Assembly (NCBI RefSeq): GCF_000698125.1
Contig: NZ_BAXA01000009.1
Coordinates: 62,001 to 126,000, forward strand
DNA length: 64,000 bases
From: Geomicrobium sp. JCM 19038
GTDB taxonomy: Bacteria; Bacillota; Bacilli; Bacillales; Marinococcaceae
Direction: 5' to 3'
This document shows, one piece after another, positions 8,453-16,995 of this stretch. How positions within the stretch are numbered: position 1 is the stretch's first letter; the number at the start of each line of letters is the position of its first letter. The notes beneath the pieces were generated by a model, which was not told the DNA's origin, did no database searches, and saw nothing but the letters and a program-made list of their open reading frames with translations. Made by a program: the position numbers and the translations under genes.

Positions 8453-9283
8453 ATGGCAGAAACACTCATTCCTTTAGACGTTGAGCATGCGAAAGGCATC
8501 ATCCAACTCTCTCGGGCAGTCGGTTGGTCTTTTGATCTGGCTGATGCAAAAACACTTCTATCAGCCGGTCATGCATTTGGGGTCATCGATGACAAAAACG
8601 AGTTAATTGCTACGGCGACAGCAATTCATTACGATCATAGACTTGCATCATTAGGTATGGTCATCGTTCATCCGAACCATCAGAAAAAGAGTCTAGGTAA
8701 ACGGGTAACGAAGGCATGCCTACAATCGTTACAAATTAATCAATCGATGATTTGTGTGGCAACCGAAGCGGGATTTCCACTATACAAAAAATTAGGCTTT
8801 GAACCTTTGCACACGATATATAAGTATACGACGAATCATGTTATGGCACCAAAAGAGCGAATTTTTCGTTCCTTCAAAGAAGAAGATATTAAACCAATGA
8901 TAGAACTTGATGCAATAGCAACGGGTTCAAACCGCAGCCATTTTCTAAAGAAACGTTTTAAGCAGGCCGAAAAAGTACTGGTGAAGTATGACGCTAACGG
9001 CCAAATGATTGCTTACGGTGCAGCAATTCAAGGGGAGCATATGCGCGTAATCGGCCCCATTGTCGCCAAAACACAACAAGACTTCTGCTTGCTCTCGCAA
9101 GAGCTTGCAGTGGATGCAAAAACGCCGATGCGAATCGATGTTCCGACCGACCGTTACCACGATGAACTAGTAACGATTGGTTTTACAATCGACGCGACAC
9201 CGTGGATGATGGGATATGGTCGTAGTGATTCACCGTACGAAGAAAACTATCATTATGCATTAGCCGCTCAAGCTTACGGGTAA
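8453..9283 (+). CDS. GNAT-family N-acetyltransferase with a second GNAT-like domain
   Basis: 276 residues. The N-terminal half is a normal GNAT fold with acetyl-CoA motif A (LGMVIVHPNHQKKSLGKRVTKACLQ, about 75-99) and the following YKKLGF of motif B. The C-terminal half (about 140-270) resembles the additional acetyltransferase-like domain seen in proteins with two GNAT folds. Start ATG 8453 is chosen because GGAGGT occupies 8443-8448; the upstream TTG would lie within it. The substrate is unknown. It is divergent from the methyltransferase and followed by a small secreted protein gene 55 bases later. Confidence 0.85.
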   Translation: MAETLIPLDVEHAKGIIQLSRAVGWSFDLADAKTLLSAGHAFGVIDDKNELIATATAIHYDHRLASLGMVIVHPNHQKKSLGKRVTKACLQSLQINQSMICVATEAGFPLYKKLGFEPLHTIYKYTTNHVMAPKERIFRSFKEEDIKPMIELDAIATGSNRSHFLKKRFKQAEKVLVKYDANGQMIAYGAAIQGEHMRVIGPIVAKTQQDFCLLSQELAVDAKTPMRIDVPTDRYHDELVTIGFTIDATPWMMGYGRSDSPYEENYHYALAAQAYG

Positions 9284-9338
9284 TAAATCACTCGTCCACC
9301 TCATAGAGTCTAGTAATAGTATAGAGGAGGGCGATTGA

Positions 9339-9678
9339 GTGAAGCGTGAGAATTCGTTCTTTCAATGGTTACTTTGCATGGCACTAGCAGTGGCGCTTCT
9401 ATATATGCCAGTTCAGCTTTTGCGACGGCGCAAAAGAGGCAATGCTAGAGACGAATATCCAAGAAGAAACGCAGTGGCAGACGTTTCAATATCAATATTT
9501 GGGTAAAGGACAATTATATCGAAATGGAAATCACTCATTCTATCTAGCGAACAACTACGCGGGTTACTACTTGATCAGCGTGCAGCAAGATGGACATACG
9601 ATTGAACGGGTAACCCCAATTGGTGCAGACCGTTCTATGATTAAACGAGAAGTTGAGCGATACAACATTTCCCAATGA
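9339..9678 (+). CDS. Small secreted protein, reconstructed across two probable frameshifts
   Basis: The clear open frame covers only 9442-9678 (78 residues, ETNIQEETQWQTFQYQYLGKGQ...), but it lacks a ribosome site. GTG 9339, behind AGAGGAGGGCG, begins VKRENSFFQWLLCMALAVALL. One base restored near 9402 gives YASSAFATAQ, a textbook signal-peptidase site, and one restored in the A-run near 9433 gives KEAMLETN. The result is a signal peptide of about 31 residues plus a mature domain of about 82. Both repairs are single-base deletions like those elsewhere in this window. Function is unknown; the mature part is rich in Tyr and Gln. Confidence 0.6.
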
Positions 9679-9757
9679 GAGCTTACGGTTTATTTTTGAA
9701 ATAAATTTCTGTATGATAATATAGATTGGCTATTTTTATAGAAAGGAGGGGTATGTG

Positions 9758-10419
9758 ATGAAAAGAGATAAAGCAGTTGTTGTTTTTAGTGGTGGACAAG
9801 ATAGCACGACGTGTTTGTTTTGGGCACTAGAACGATTTGAAACGGTCTATGCCGTCACATTCTCTTATGGGCAACGTCACAGTCAAGAAGTTGAGGTGGC
9901 GAAATCAATTGCAAATGATGTTGGTGTTGAGCATCATGTGCTAGATATGGATTTACTCAATCAACTTGCGCCTAACGCACTTACGCGTTCAGATATTGAA
10001 GTGACAGACGGAGGCGAAGGTGAGCTTCCTAGTACGTTTGTTCCTGGCAGAAACCTGCTCTTTTTGACGTTCGCAACGATTTTTGGTCAGCAACGAGGTG
10101 CGTTCGACATTATCACAGGTGTGTGTGAGACTGATACAGTGGGTATCCAGATTGCCGTGATGGTTTTGTGAAATCACTAAACGTAACGCTCAATCTTGCG
10201 ATTGACAACACATTCGTTATTCATACTCCTCTCATGTGGCTGGATAAAGAAGCAACATGGAAGTTAGCAGATGATCTTGGAAAGTTGGATTACGTACGTG
10301 AACGCACGTTAACGTGCTACCACGGCGTTCAAGGCAATGGCTGCGGCGAATGTCCAGCATGTGAGTTACGAATGCAAGGATTACAAAAGTACCTCGATCA
10401 TAAGGGTAGGGATGACTAA
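9758..10419 (+). CDS. queC: 7-cyano-7-deazaguanine synthase QueC (one probable frameshift)
   Basis: QueC makes preQ0 from 7-carboxy-7-deazaguanine and ammonia with ATP. The PP-loop SGGQDSTT (about 11-18), [20 protein letters not shown] and the zinc-site cysteines in CGECPAC near the C-terminus are all present. The frame breaks near 10134: restoring one T turns GATACAGTGGG into GATTACAGTGGG and gives [19 protein letters not shown], the exact family sequence. The gene is thus intact apart from a one-base deletion. Start is ATG 9758 (GTG 9755 is equally placed) behind AAAGGAGGGG. It is first in a four-gene que operon and its stop overlaps the queD start. Confidence 0.93.
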
Positions 10420-10844
10420 TGCTCCAACAATTTTACCCACAAGTACACCATGACTATCGGTATGAACTCAACAAGGACATGCATTTTGCTGCTGCACATT
10501 TTATTGATGATGAGCGAGCAGGTGTATGTAAAGAAATGCACGGTCATACGTATTTCGTGAACATTACCGTTGCAGGTGATGACCTTGATGATACGGGCTT
10601 TTTAATTAATTTTAAATCACTAAAAAAACAAGTGCATGGTCGTTTTGATCATACACTCTTAAATACACATCCAGAGTTTCCAGAAGGGATTCCAACGACT
10701 GAAGTCGTTGCGAAAGTGATCTGGGAGCTTGTTGATGAATTGTTATCACAAGAAAAGCATCGTCCTTATTGTTTACAAGTAATCGTTCGTGAAACGCCTA
10801 CGAGCTATGCGATCTACAGGCCAAAGCGAGGCGAACATCGATGA
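10419..10844 (+). CDS. queD: 6-carboxy-5,6,7,8-tetrahydropterin synthase QueD
   Basis: 141 residues. It converts dihydroneopterin triphosphate into 6-carboxytetrahydropterin, the first committed step to queuosine. The zinc ligands are seen in HFAAAHF (H27 type) and MHGHTY, and the catalytic cysteine in GVCKEMHGH. FDHTLLN and ETPTSYAIY are further family marks. ATG overlaps the queC stop by one base (TAATG) and the end overlaps queE by 4 bases (ATGA), so the genes are translationally coupled. Confidence 0.95.
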   Translation: MLQQFYPQVHHDYRYELNKDMHFAAAHFIDDERAGVCKEMHGHTYFVNITVAGDDLDDTGFLINFKSLKKQVHGRFDHTLLNTHPEFPEGIPTTEVVAKVIWELVDELLSQEKHRPYCLQVIVRETPTSYAIYRPKRGEHR

Positions 10845-11557
10845 AAATACCAGTACTTGAAGTATTTGGACCAACGGTTCAAGGCGAAGGCATGGTTGCA
10901 GGTCAAAAGACGATGTTCGTACGTACGGGAGGCTGTGATTACAGTTGTTCGTGGTGTGATTCGGCATTTACGTGGGACGGAAGCCAAAAGGCGGATGCTC
11001 TGACACCGGAAACAATTGTGGCAAAGTTGCAAGAGATCGGTGGCGATCGCTTTAATCACGTAACCATCTCAGGTGGAAATCCCGCACTTCATAAAGGGAT
11101 TGGTGAACTCGTTCAGCTACTGAAAGCGCAAGACCTTGGAACTGCGGTTGAAACACAAGGTAGTTTTTGGCAAGAGTGGTTACGAGAGATTGACGATGTT
11201 ACGATTTCCCCAAAGCCTCCGAGCAGTAAGATGATTACGGATTGGGAGAAACTCGATTATTTTTGTGAACAGCTTCAATCAAGACCATCGGGTAGTCAGT
11301 CGTTAAAAGTCGTCATTTTCAATGAAGGCGACTTGGCTTACGCGAAAAAAGTGCATGCACGTTATCCGAATATGGCATTTTATTTGCAAGTCGGCAATGA
11401 CGACTTAGAAGAAGGAACACCGAATCGTTTACGTGATCACCTTTTGGAGCGCTATGAATGGCTTGTTGATACTGTAATGGAAGACAAAGAATTAAATAAC
11501 GTCCGTGTCTTACCTCAAATTCATACGCTGATTTGGGGCAACAAGCAAGGCGTTTAA
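10841..11557 (+). CDS. queE: 7-carboxy-7-deazaguanine synthase QueE
   Basis: 238 residues. This is a radical-SAM enzyme that turns 6-carboxytetrahydropterin into 7-carboxy-7-deazaguanine. The iron-sulfur cluster motif is C-x3-C-x2-C in GGCDYSCSWCDS (about 31-42), preceded by FGPTVQGEGMVAGQ, a hallmark of QueE. HVTISGGNPALH follows as the SAM-binding glycine stretch. The start overlaps queD by 4 bases. The protein is full length with no sign of damage. Confidence 0.95.
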   Translation: MKIPVLEVFGPTVQGEGMVAGQKTMFVRTGGCDYSCSWCDSAFTWDGSQKADALTPETIVAKLQEIGGDRFNHVTISGGNPALHKGIGELVQLLKAQDLGTAVETQGSFWQEWLREIDDVTISPKPPSSKMITDWEKLDYFCEQLQSRPSGSQSLKVVIFNEGDLAYAKKVHARYPNMAFYLQVGNDDLEEGTPNRLRDHLLERYEWLVDTVMEDKELNNVRVLPQIHTLIWGNKQGV

Positions 11558-11574
11558 GGAAAGGGATATGATTG

Positions 11575-12072
11575 ATGGTTGGTAGAGGAAAAGAAGACTT
11601 ACCAGAGATTACACAGCTTGGTAATCAAGGTACGAAGTATTCGTTTGAATACGACCCAGGGGTTTTAGAGACGTTTGAGAACAATCACCCAACGAGAGAC
11701 TATTTCGTTAAATTCAATACCCCGGAATTTACGACACTTTGTCCAATTACTGGACAACCAGATTTTGCAACGGTGTACATTAGCTACATTCCGGATGTGA
11801 AAATGGTAGAAAGTAAATCACTAAAGCTTTATCTATTTAGCTTCCGTAACCACGGTGATTTTCATGAAGATGCGATGAATATTATCGTAAATGACCTCGT
11901 GGAATTAATGGATCCTAGATACATTGAAGTGTGGGGTAAGTTTACACCTCGTGGCGGAATTTCCATTGACCCGTACGTAAATTACGGTAAGCCAGGGACG
12001 AAATACGAAAAAATGGCAGAGCAACGACTGCTCTACCATGACATGTATCCAGAAACGATTACAAATCGTTAA
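11575..12072 (+). CDS. queF: NADPH-dependent preQ0 reductase QueF
   Basis: 165 residues, the short single-domain (YkvM) type. It reduces the nitrile preQ0 to the amine preQ1. The catalytic cysteine and aspartate are in [12 protein letters not shown], and the family motif [21 protein letters not shown] is present, as is the C-terminal [21 protein letters not shown] 11575 is preceded by AAGGAAAGGG; a TTG three bases earlier is in frame but less likely. It is last in queCDEF and followed by a terminator. Confidence 0.95.
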   Translation: MVGRGKEDLPEITQLGNQGTKYSFEYDPGVLETFENNHPTRDYFVKFNTPEFTTLCPITGQPDFATVYISYIPDVKMVESKSLKLYLFSFRNHGDFHEDAMNIIVNDLVELMDPRYIEVWGKFTPRGGISIDPYVNYGKPGTKYEKMAEQRLLYHDMYPETITNR

Positions 12073-12073
12073 A

Positions 12074-12095
12074 AAAACCGCTAAACAGCGGTTTT
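12074..12095 (+). terminator. Terminator of the que operon (copy 1 of a duplicated hairpin)
   Basis: A 22-base palindrome with core ACCGCTAAACAGCGGT and flanking A and T runs, starting two bases after the queF stop. An identical copy lies at 12320-12341. Confidence 0.85.
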
Positions 12096-12215
12096 CAGAG
12101 TGTCGAAAAAGTGCTGTTCTTATATAAATGAAGTAGAGAGTTAATGAACTTGTAGATTTTAAAGTATTAAAGTTTTACATTTTACTTTTGTTTTTACAAA
12201 CTCAATATGCTGTAT

Positions 12216-12318
12216 AAAAGCGGCTGTCGTGGCGAAGACGCCCGCGGCAAGTGTAGCCACAGAAGCGCTTACTCATTCACGAGTACACTTTTGGTCCGTT
12301 TAAGTTTCTCAACAGCCT
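12216..12318 (-). repeat. Dispersed intergenic repeat, copy A
   Basis: About 100 bases with a GC-rich palindromic core (GACGCCCGCGGCAAGTGTAG) ending in TTTCTCAACAGCCTG. Read on the minus strand it aligns with 19432-19520: CTGTTGAGAAACTTA, then AATGAGTAA, GCGCTTCTGTGGCTAC and TTGCCGCGGGCGT are shared. It codes for nothing. Elements of this look are known as intergenic repeats in Bacillaceae. It lies between two identical terminator hairpins. Confidence 0.7.
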
Positions 12319-12319
12319 G

Positions 12320-12346
12320 AAAACCGCTAAACAGCGGTTTTTTATT
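12320..12346. terminator. Second copy of the que terminator, serving the minus-strand gene as well
   Basis: An exact repeat of the 22-base palindrome at 12074-12095, followed by a longer T-run on the plus strand. On the minus strand it follows the deacetylase stop immediately. Confidence 0.8.
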
Positions 12347-13085
12347 TGCGATTTTCGATGCCGATTAATTCACTAACCGTCACAAATTCATACCCCTGAG
12401 ATTGCAACTCTGGAATGATCGTTTGCAATGCTTCTGGTGAATTCACCGTCAAATCAGGGCTATCGACGCCATCGTGCAATAAAATAATACTGCCAGCTGT
12501 TGTGTCAGCGATGACTCGTTCACTGACTTCATCAGCAGGGATCTCTTGCCAATCATTGGGGTCCACATCCCATCCAATCGCCACGTTGTTCATCTCTCCG
12601 AGCCGTACAACTTCTTCTTCTGAAATACTACCAAATGGTGGACGGAAGAGACGTGGTCGAAAACCGACGATATTCTCAATGACAGCATCTGCTTGATTAA
12701 TTTCTTGTTCCATCTCATCAACAGTAAGGTCAGCGAGATTTGGGTGGGAATAAGTATGATTGGCAATGTCATGCCCTTCATCAACGATGCGTCTTACATA
12801 ATTAGGGTTTGCTTCTGCTCGTTGCCCGAGTACGAAGAACGTTGCAGGTACATCAAATTCCTCTAATGCGTTCAGCACCGTGTCCGTAAACCGAGGATCA
12901 GGTCCATCATCAAATGTCAATGCGATCTGGTTTGTCGCATCATTTCCTCGAACAAATACTAGTTCAGGATATTGATCAGCAAGTCCTGGCAACGAACCGA
13001 CTTGTCTTGCATCCATTGAATCAACAAATACCGAAAGAGCAATGAGTAATGTACAAAGAAAACTAAGTGTAAATCGTTTAATCAC
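12342..13085 (-). CDS. Polysaccharide deacetylase (NodB domain), exported
   Basis: About 247 residues from GTG 13085, which has GAAAGGAT at good spacing; an ATG nine codons upstream (13112) is the alternative. A signal peptide or anchor (IKRFTLSFLCTLLIALSVFV) is followed by a NodB domain: TFDDGPD (catalytic base and metal Asp), NHTYSHPN (metal-binding His pair), RPPFGS and the late LLHDG. These are carbohydrate esterase family 4 enzymes that remove acetyl groups from peptidoglycan, chitin or similar glycans outside the cell. The exact substrate is not evident. It is transcribed alone. Confidence 0.9.
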   Translation of the reverse strand: MIKRFTLSFLCTLLIALSVFVDSMDARQVGSLPGLADQYPELVFVRGNDATNQIALTFDDGPDPRFTDTVLNALEEFDVPATFFVLGQRAEANPNYVRRIVDEGHDIANHTYSHPNLADLTVDEMEQEINQADAVIENIVGFRPRLFRPPFGSISEEEVVRLGEMNNVAIGWDVDPNDWQEIPADEVSERVIADTTAGSIILLHDGVDSPDLTVNSPEALQTIIPELQSQGYEFVTVSELIGIENRK

Positions 13086-13225
13086 GAGTGTCATCCTTTC
13101 TTTTCCTTTCATAGTGTCACCTTACAATGAAATTTCATACGAGAAAAAAAGTAGATAAATCAGGCTGGTGTAAGTTTTGTCTGACATGTCTTTCAGAACA
13201 TTGACTGTTTTTCTGAAAATAATGC

Positions 13226-13254
13226 TTGCATTAGCAAATAACCCATAGTAAAGT
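13226..13254 (+). promoter_or_regulatory. Probable sigma-A promoter upstream of the SAM riboswitch
   Basis: -35 TTGCAT and -10 TAAAGT are separated by 17 bases, placing the start of transcription about 18 bases before the aptamer at 13279. Its position relative to the riboswitch supports the call. Confidence 0.5.
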
Positions 13255-13278
13255 AACACTATCAACTACATATAGAAT

Positions 13279-13421
13279 CTTATGAAGAGAGGTAGAGGGA
13301 CTGGCCCTATGACACCTCAGCAACCCCACGTTAGTGGAAGGTGCTAATTCCATCAGAACGATTGTTCTGAGAGATAAGAACGGATACTACTCTCTTTTCT
13401 CTTAGAAAAGGGAGTTTTTTG
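13279..13421 (+). promoter_or_regulatory. SAM-I (S-box) riboswitch with terminator
   Basis: The aptamer spans 13279-13379 and shows the conserved S-box sequence: CTTAT...AGAGAGGTAGAGGGACTGG, CCCTATGACACC, CAGCAACC, AAGGTGCTAATTCC and closing GAGAGATAAG. A terminator (ACTCTCTTTTCT / AGAAAAGGGAGT, then TTTTTT) follows at 13389-13421. Known S-boxes stop transcription when S-adenosylmethionine is plentiful, so the downstream binding protein should be made under methionine or sulfur limitation. Confidence 0.95.
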
Positions 13422-13469
13422 TTCTTGTGAATTTCATATATTCTAATAACAACTAGAAGGTGGATGAGC

Positions 13470-15052
13470 ATGGATAAGAGTAAAGTGAAATTCGGAGTGT
13501 TGGCGTCAGTTGCGGTCGTATTAGCCGCATGTTCTTCAGAGCAACAGATGAGCTTAGCAGTTCGGGAGCGAATAATGAAGGTGAATTAGCAGTAGGAGAC
13601 GAGCTTATTGTTGCCGTAGCCAATGATGCGATTAGTCTTGACCCTCATGGTTCGAACGATACCGCTTCAACACATATTCGAACGAATATTTATGATAAGC
13701 TCGTGAATCACGATGAGAACATCGAATTACAACCTGAGCTTGCTGAAAGTTTTGAACAGATTGATGATTTGACATGGGAATTCGTCTTACGTGAAGATGT
13801 GACATTTACCGATGGTGAACCATTTAATGCTGAAGCTGTAAAAATTAATCTAGAGCGTGTGATTGACCCTGAAGTTGCTTCACCAAAAGCGTTTATGTAC
13901 GACATGATTGATGAAATTGAAGTTGTGGATGAGTATACAGTTCATGTGACGACCGAGTATCCCTTTGCACCGTTTGCAATGAACCTCACTCACGACGGTG
14001 GTGGAATGATCAGTCCAAAGGCGATTGAAGAACACGATAATGGTGAACGCAACTTAGAGCTTGAACCAGTTGGGACTGGAAGCTTTCAGTTAGATGAATG
14101 GAACCAAGGCGAATCGGTGCGTCTCGTTCGTAACGATGAGTATTGGGGAGAGCTTCCTGAGATTGAAGCATCCACGTACAAAATTGTTCCAGACCAGTCC
14201 ACTCGAATTGCGATGTTAAACAATAATGAAGCACACGTCATTGATGAAATTGAGCCTGTCAATACATCCCAAATCGAAACGATGGACCATGCTGATGTTG
14301 AAACGGTCGAAAGTACAAGATTGAACTTTATTATCTTAAATAATGATGTGGAACCGTTTGATCAAGTTGAAGTTCGCCAAGCCATTGCGAAAGCTGTTGA
14401 TACAGACACGATTGTAGAAGGAATTTATGAAGGATATGGTCGTGCGGCTGACGGGCCAATTCCTCCTGGTGTCTTCGGTCATACGGATGATTTAGATAAA
14501 AATGATTATGATCTTGAAGAAGCACAAGAATTGCTTGCTTCTGCAGGATATGAAGACGGGTTTAGTACTACGCTTTACGTACGTGACAACGACCAAATCA
14601 ACATTCAAACTGCGGAATACATTCAAGATCAACTAGGACAAATTGGAATTGATATTTCCATTGAACAGCGTGAGTGGAGTGCGCTTCTAAGTGCAATGGG
14701 TGAGGGAGAACACGAAATGGCGATTGCGGGTTGGACGACTGTGACAGGTGATGCTGACAATGCAACATACTCCGTTTTCCATTCTGATAACCAAGGTGCA
14801 AATGGGAACCGTTCGTTTTTTGATCACGAAGAAGCAGATCGTCTGTTAGATGAGGCACGAGAAGAAAGTGACCCTGAAGCGCGTGAACAGTATTATGCTG
14901 AATTCCAACAAATCGTCTTAGATGAGTCACCGTTAGTGTTTATTGCCAATGATCCATTCCGCGTTGGCATTCATGAAAATGTGGAAGGATTCATTCCATT
15001 GCCGATTGGTGTATTTGATATAAGTCAAGTTCGTCTTCAAACAGATCAATAA
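13470..15052 (+). CDS. ABC transporter substrate-binding lipoprotein, peptide/glutathione family (one probable frameshift)
   Basis: About 527 residues. ATG 13470 behind AGAAGGTGG begins a lipoprotein signal with lipobox VLAAC. The frame breaks right after it; one G restored near 13541 gives CSSEATDELSSSGANNEGE and joins the main open frame (13529-15052). The mature protein belongs to the oligopeptide/nickel/glutathione binding family (SBP_bac_5), with DAISLDPHGSNDTAS, LAESFE, WEFVLREDVTFTDGEPF and EPVGTGSFQLDEW. Proteins of this subgroup are often called glutathione-binding (GsiB-like). The SAM riboswitch in front fits uptake of a sulfur-containing peptide or methionine source. No permease or ATPase gene is adjacent. 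Confidence 0.85.
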
Positions 15053-15065
15053 TTAAGATCATGCG

Positions 15066-15098
15066 AAGAACAAGGAGATCGTGTCCTTGTTCTTTTTT
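15066..15098 (+). terminator. Rho-independent terminator
   Basis: AAGAACAAGGA, loop GATCGTG, TCCTTGTTCTTTTTT, just after the binding-protein gene. The remaining 240 bases before the next gene show nothing recognisable. Confidence 0.9.
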
Positions 15099-15341
15099 AT
15101 TGCTAAATCTGGCGAAAGTTTGGTGGAATGTGGGAATCGTGTTGGATAAAGGGGGCTTGTTATCAGAATGATGACATTGATATTTCAAAAGGATTTCGCA
15201 AATGTGGTAAAGCCTATAGCATCTTCAAAAAACGTCAGAAAGGGTAGGCGAGTCGATTTTCAGTTGCTATGATGTACTCAGCTAACAAGGAAAGCCAAGC
15301 CGTTAGCAATAACGATCCTCATAAAATAGGAGTGTTAAACA

Positions 15342-15647
15342 ATGAATAAGAAACTTCTTTACGGAGCTCTATCAGCAATTTTCTCAGTAGGACTACTAGC
15401 AGCATGTGGTGAAGATGCACCAGAAGAAGATCCGGGCATGGACACTGAAGCACCTGCTGAACCAGCACCTGGTGAAGAAGAAGACGGCCTTGAAGATGGT
15501 GGCCTCGAAGATGATGGACTTGAAGACGACGGTCTAGAAGATGATGGACTTGAAGACGAAGATCCACTAGGTGAAGAAGACGAAGATCCACTTGGCGAAG
15601 AAGATGAAGACCCACTTGGTGAAGAAGACGAAGATGGCGACTTATAA
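15342..15647 (+). CDS. Very acidic lipoprotein with two tandem repeat blocks
   Basis: 101 residues. Signal peptide with lipobox LLAAC (C22) behind AGGAG. The mature part is almost only Asp, Glu, Gly, Pro and Leu. Residues 49-73 are five copies of GLED(D/G/E), and 74-97 are three copies of DPLGEEDE. These are also direct repeats in DNA (15-base units at 15486-15560, 24-base units at 15561-15632). There is no catalytic domain. A surface-anchored polyanion that binds cations or maintains a charged cell envelope is conceivable, but nothing proves it. The complementary strand is open as well (Ser/Pro-rich) only because of the repeats. Confidence 0.82.
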   Translation: MNKKLLYGALSAIFSVGLLAACGEDAPEEDPGMDTEAPAEPAPGEEEDGLEDGGLEDDGLEDDGLEDDGLEDEDPLGEEDEDPLGEEDEDPLGEEDEDGDL

Positions 15648-15957
15648 TAAATAAAGGACTCTACTGTCCAAAACAAGAAGCGTAAGGAAAATCATCCTAG
15701 ATTTTCCTTGCGTTTTTTTATGTATCAAGTACTTATTTTTTAATTTATTCCATTCATTTAACGGCTATAGGACATATTATACAAAAGTATGAAGCATCGT
15801 TGAGGATTGCTGACAATGGGTATGAGGAAGTCCTCTTATTAGACAGAATGATCGGTTTAATGGTAATACCGCCCTAGACGAGGTTTGTGGATTGGAGATG
15901 ATCGTGATAACTTTTATGAATGACTTTAGTTGCATAACAACAGGAGGGTTTTAACGA
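15648..15957. other. Intergenic stretch between two lipoprotein genes
   Basis: It holds the terminator at 15680-15720 and otherwise AT-rich sequence. No gene is seen; a promoter for the following betaine-binding gene must lie here but I cannot single one out. Confidence 0.5.
15680..15720 (+). terminator. Rho-independent terminator
   Basis: GCGTAAGGAAAATC, loop ATCCTA, GATTTTCCTTGCG, then TTTTTTT. One G-T pair in a 13-base stem. Confidence 0.9.
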
Positions 15958-16844
15958 ATGAAAAAATTCGCAATGATGAGTGCATTTCTAAGCACTGCTG
16001 TCATACTTACTGCTTGTGGAAACGGAAGTGAGGACGAAGAATCAACGGCAAGTCTCGGTGAGCAAGTAGAATATGAAATTATCGGGATCGATCCCGGTTC
16101 TGTCATGATGGATACGACAGAAGAAGCACTTGTTCATTATGGCTTGGATGACTGGACGCTTACGAGCAGTTCTGAAGGTGCGATGGTTGCAGCACTTGAT
16201 ACCGCTTACCAGAATGAGGATCCTATTATTATTACGGCTTGGCAACCGCATTGGAAGTTTAATGCGTATGAATTAAAGTTCTTGAAGATCCAGAAGGTGT
16301 CGTAACGGTAGAAAATGACGTTCATACTTTAGTTCGTAATGGCTTAGAGGACGACCTTCCTGATGTTTTTCAGTTTTTAGATCAGTTTCAATTTGAATTA
16401 GATGAACAACAAGAAGTAATGGCATTGATGGACATTGAAGAGATGAGTGCATACGATGCTGCCCGTGAATGGCTTGAAGACCACCCAGAACGAGTTGAAG
16501 AATGGACAGACGGTGTTGGCGAAGGTGATGGAGAAGAAGTTCGATTTGTACTCGAAGCTTGGTCTGATGCACAAGCAGCAACGAACATGGCCGCTGTTAT
16601 GCTCGAAGATCTTGGTTATACTCCGCATTTAAATGAAGTAGCGGTTAATATGATGTATGCAGGATTAGCTACAGACTCGGCAGACGCACTTCTTGCTTCA
16701 TGGATGCCGAACCAAACGCCACTCTTTGAAGAATTCGATGGTGATTTTGTAGATCTTGGTCCAAATTCTGTCGGTGCAGTCACAGGGGTTGCGGTTCCGA
16801 AGTATATGGATATCGATTCATTTGAAGAACTTCAAGATGAATAG
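15958..16844 (+). CDS. opuAC: Glycine betaine-binding lipoprotein, OpuAC type, permuted order as in B. subtilis (one probable frameshift)
   Basis: About 295 residues. Lipobox LTAC follows a signal peptide. The frame breaks at 16284; restoring one G gives KFLEDPEGVVTVENDVHTL and joins the second open frame. The first lobe begins EIIGIDPGSVMMDTTEEAL and includes IIITAWQPHWKFNAYELKFL, the Trp-containing aromatic pocket that binds trimethylammonium groups. The second lobe has VRFVLEAWSDAQAATNMAAVML and ASWMPNQTPLF. This lobe order equals that of B. subtilis OpuAC. No OpuAA/OpuAB genes are adjacent, so it is an orphan binding protein here. It is an osmoprotectant uptake component at the outer membrane face. 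Confidence 0.88.
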
Positions 16845-16860
16845 TCATCGATCACGGGTT

Positions 16861-16912
16861 AGTGCCTCATCCGGTCAACGTATTTGACCGGATGAGGCAC
16901 TATCTTTTTTTA
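16861..16912 (+). terminator. Strong Rho-independent terminator
   Basis: A perfect 18-base stem AGTGCCTCATCCGGTCAA / TTGACCGGATGAGGCACT with a 5-base loop, then ATCTTTTTTT. Confidence 0.95.
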
Positions 16913-16995
16913 ACATCGAATGTTCAAATGTGCAATACATAAAATTGCCAATGAGGGATACTCTACCCATATTGACTAATAGTGAGGTGTAGAGG

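Noticed and set aside
9680-9757. PreQ1 riboswitch before queC
   Set aside because: I looked for the conserved preQ1-I sequence with its C-rich loop and A-rich tail and could not find it in the short leader.
10135-10171. queC as a true pseudogene or two separate genes
   Set aside because: One added T restores the exact conserved sequence across the break; the other three que genes are intact.
14598-14930. 110-codon minus-strand frame inside the peptide-binding gene
   Set aside because: His- and Leu-rich nonsense composition typical of antisense frames.
15359-15676. Minus-strand Ser/Pro-rich frame opposite the acidic lipoprotein
   Set aside because: It is the complement of GAx-rich repeat codons; the plus frame has the signal peptide, lipobox and ribosome site.
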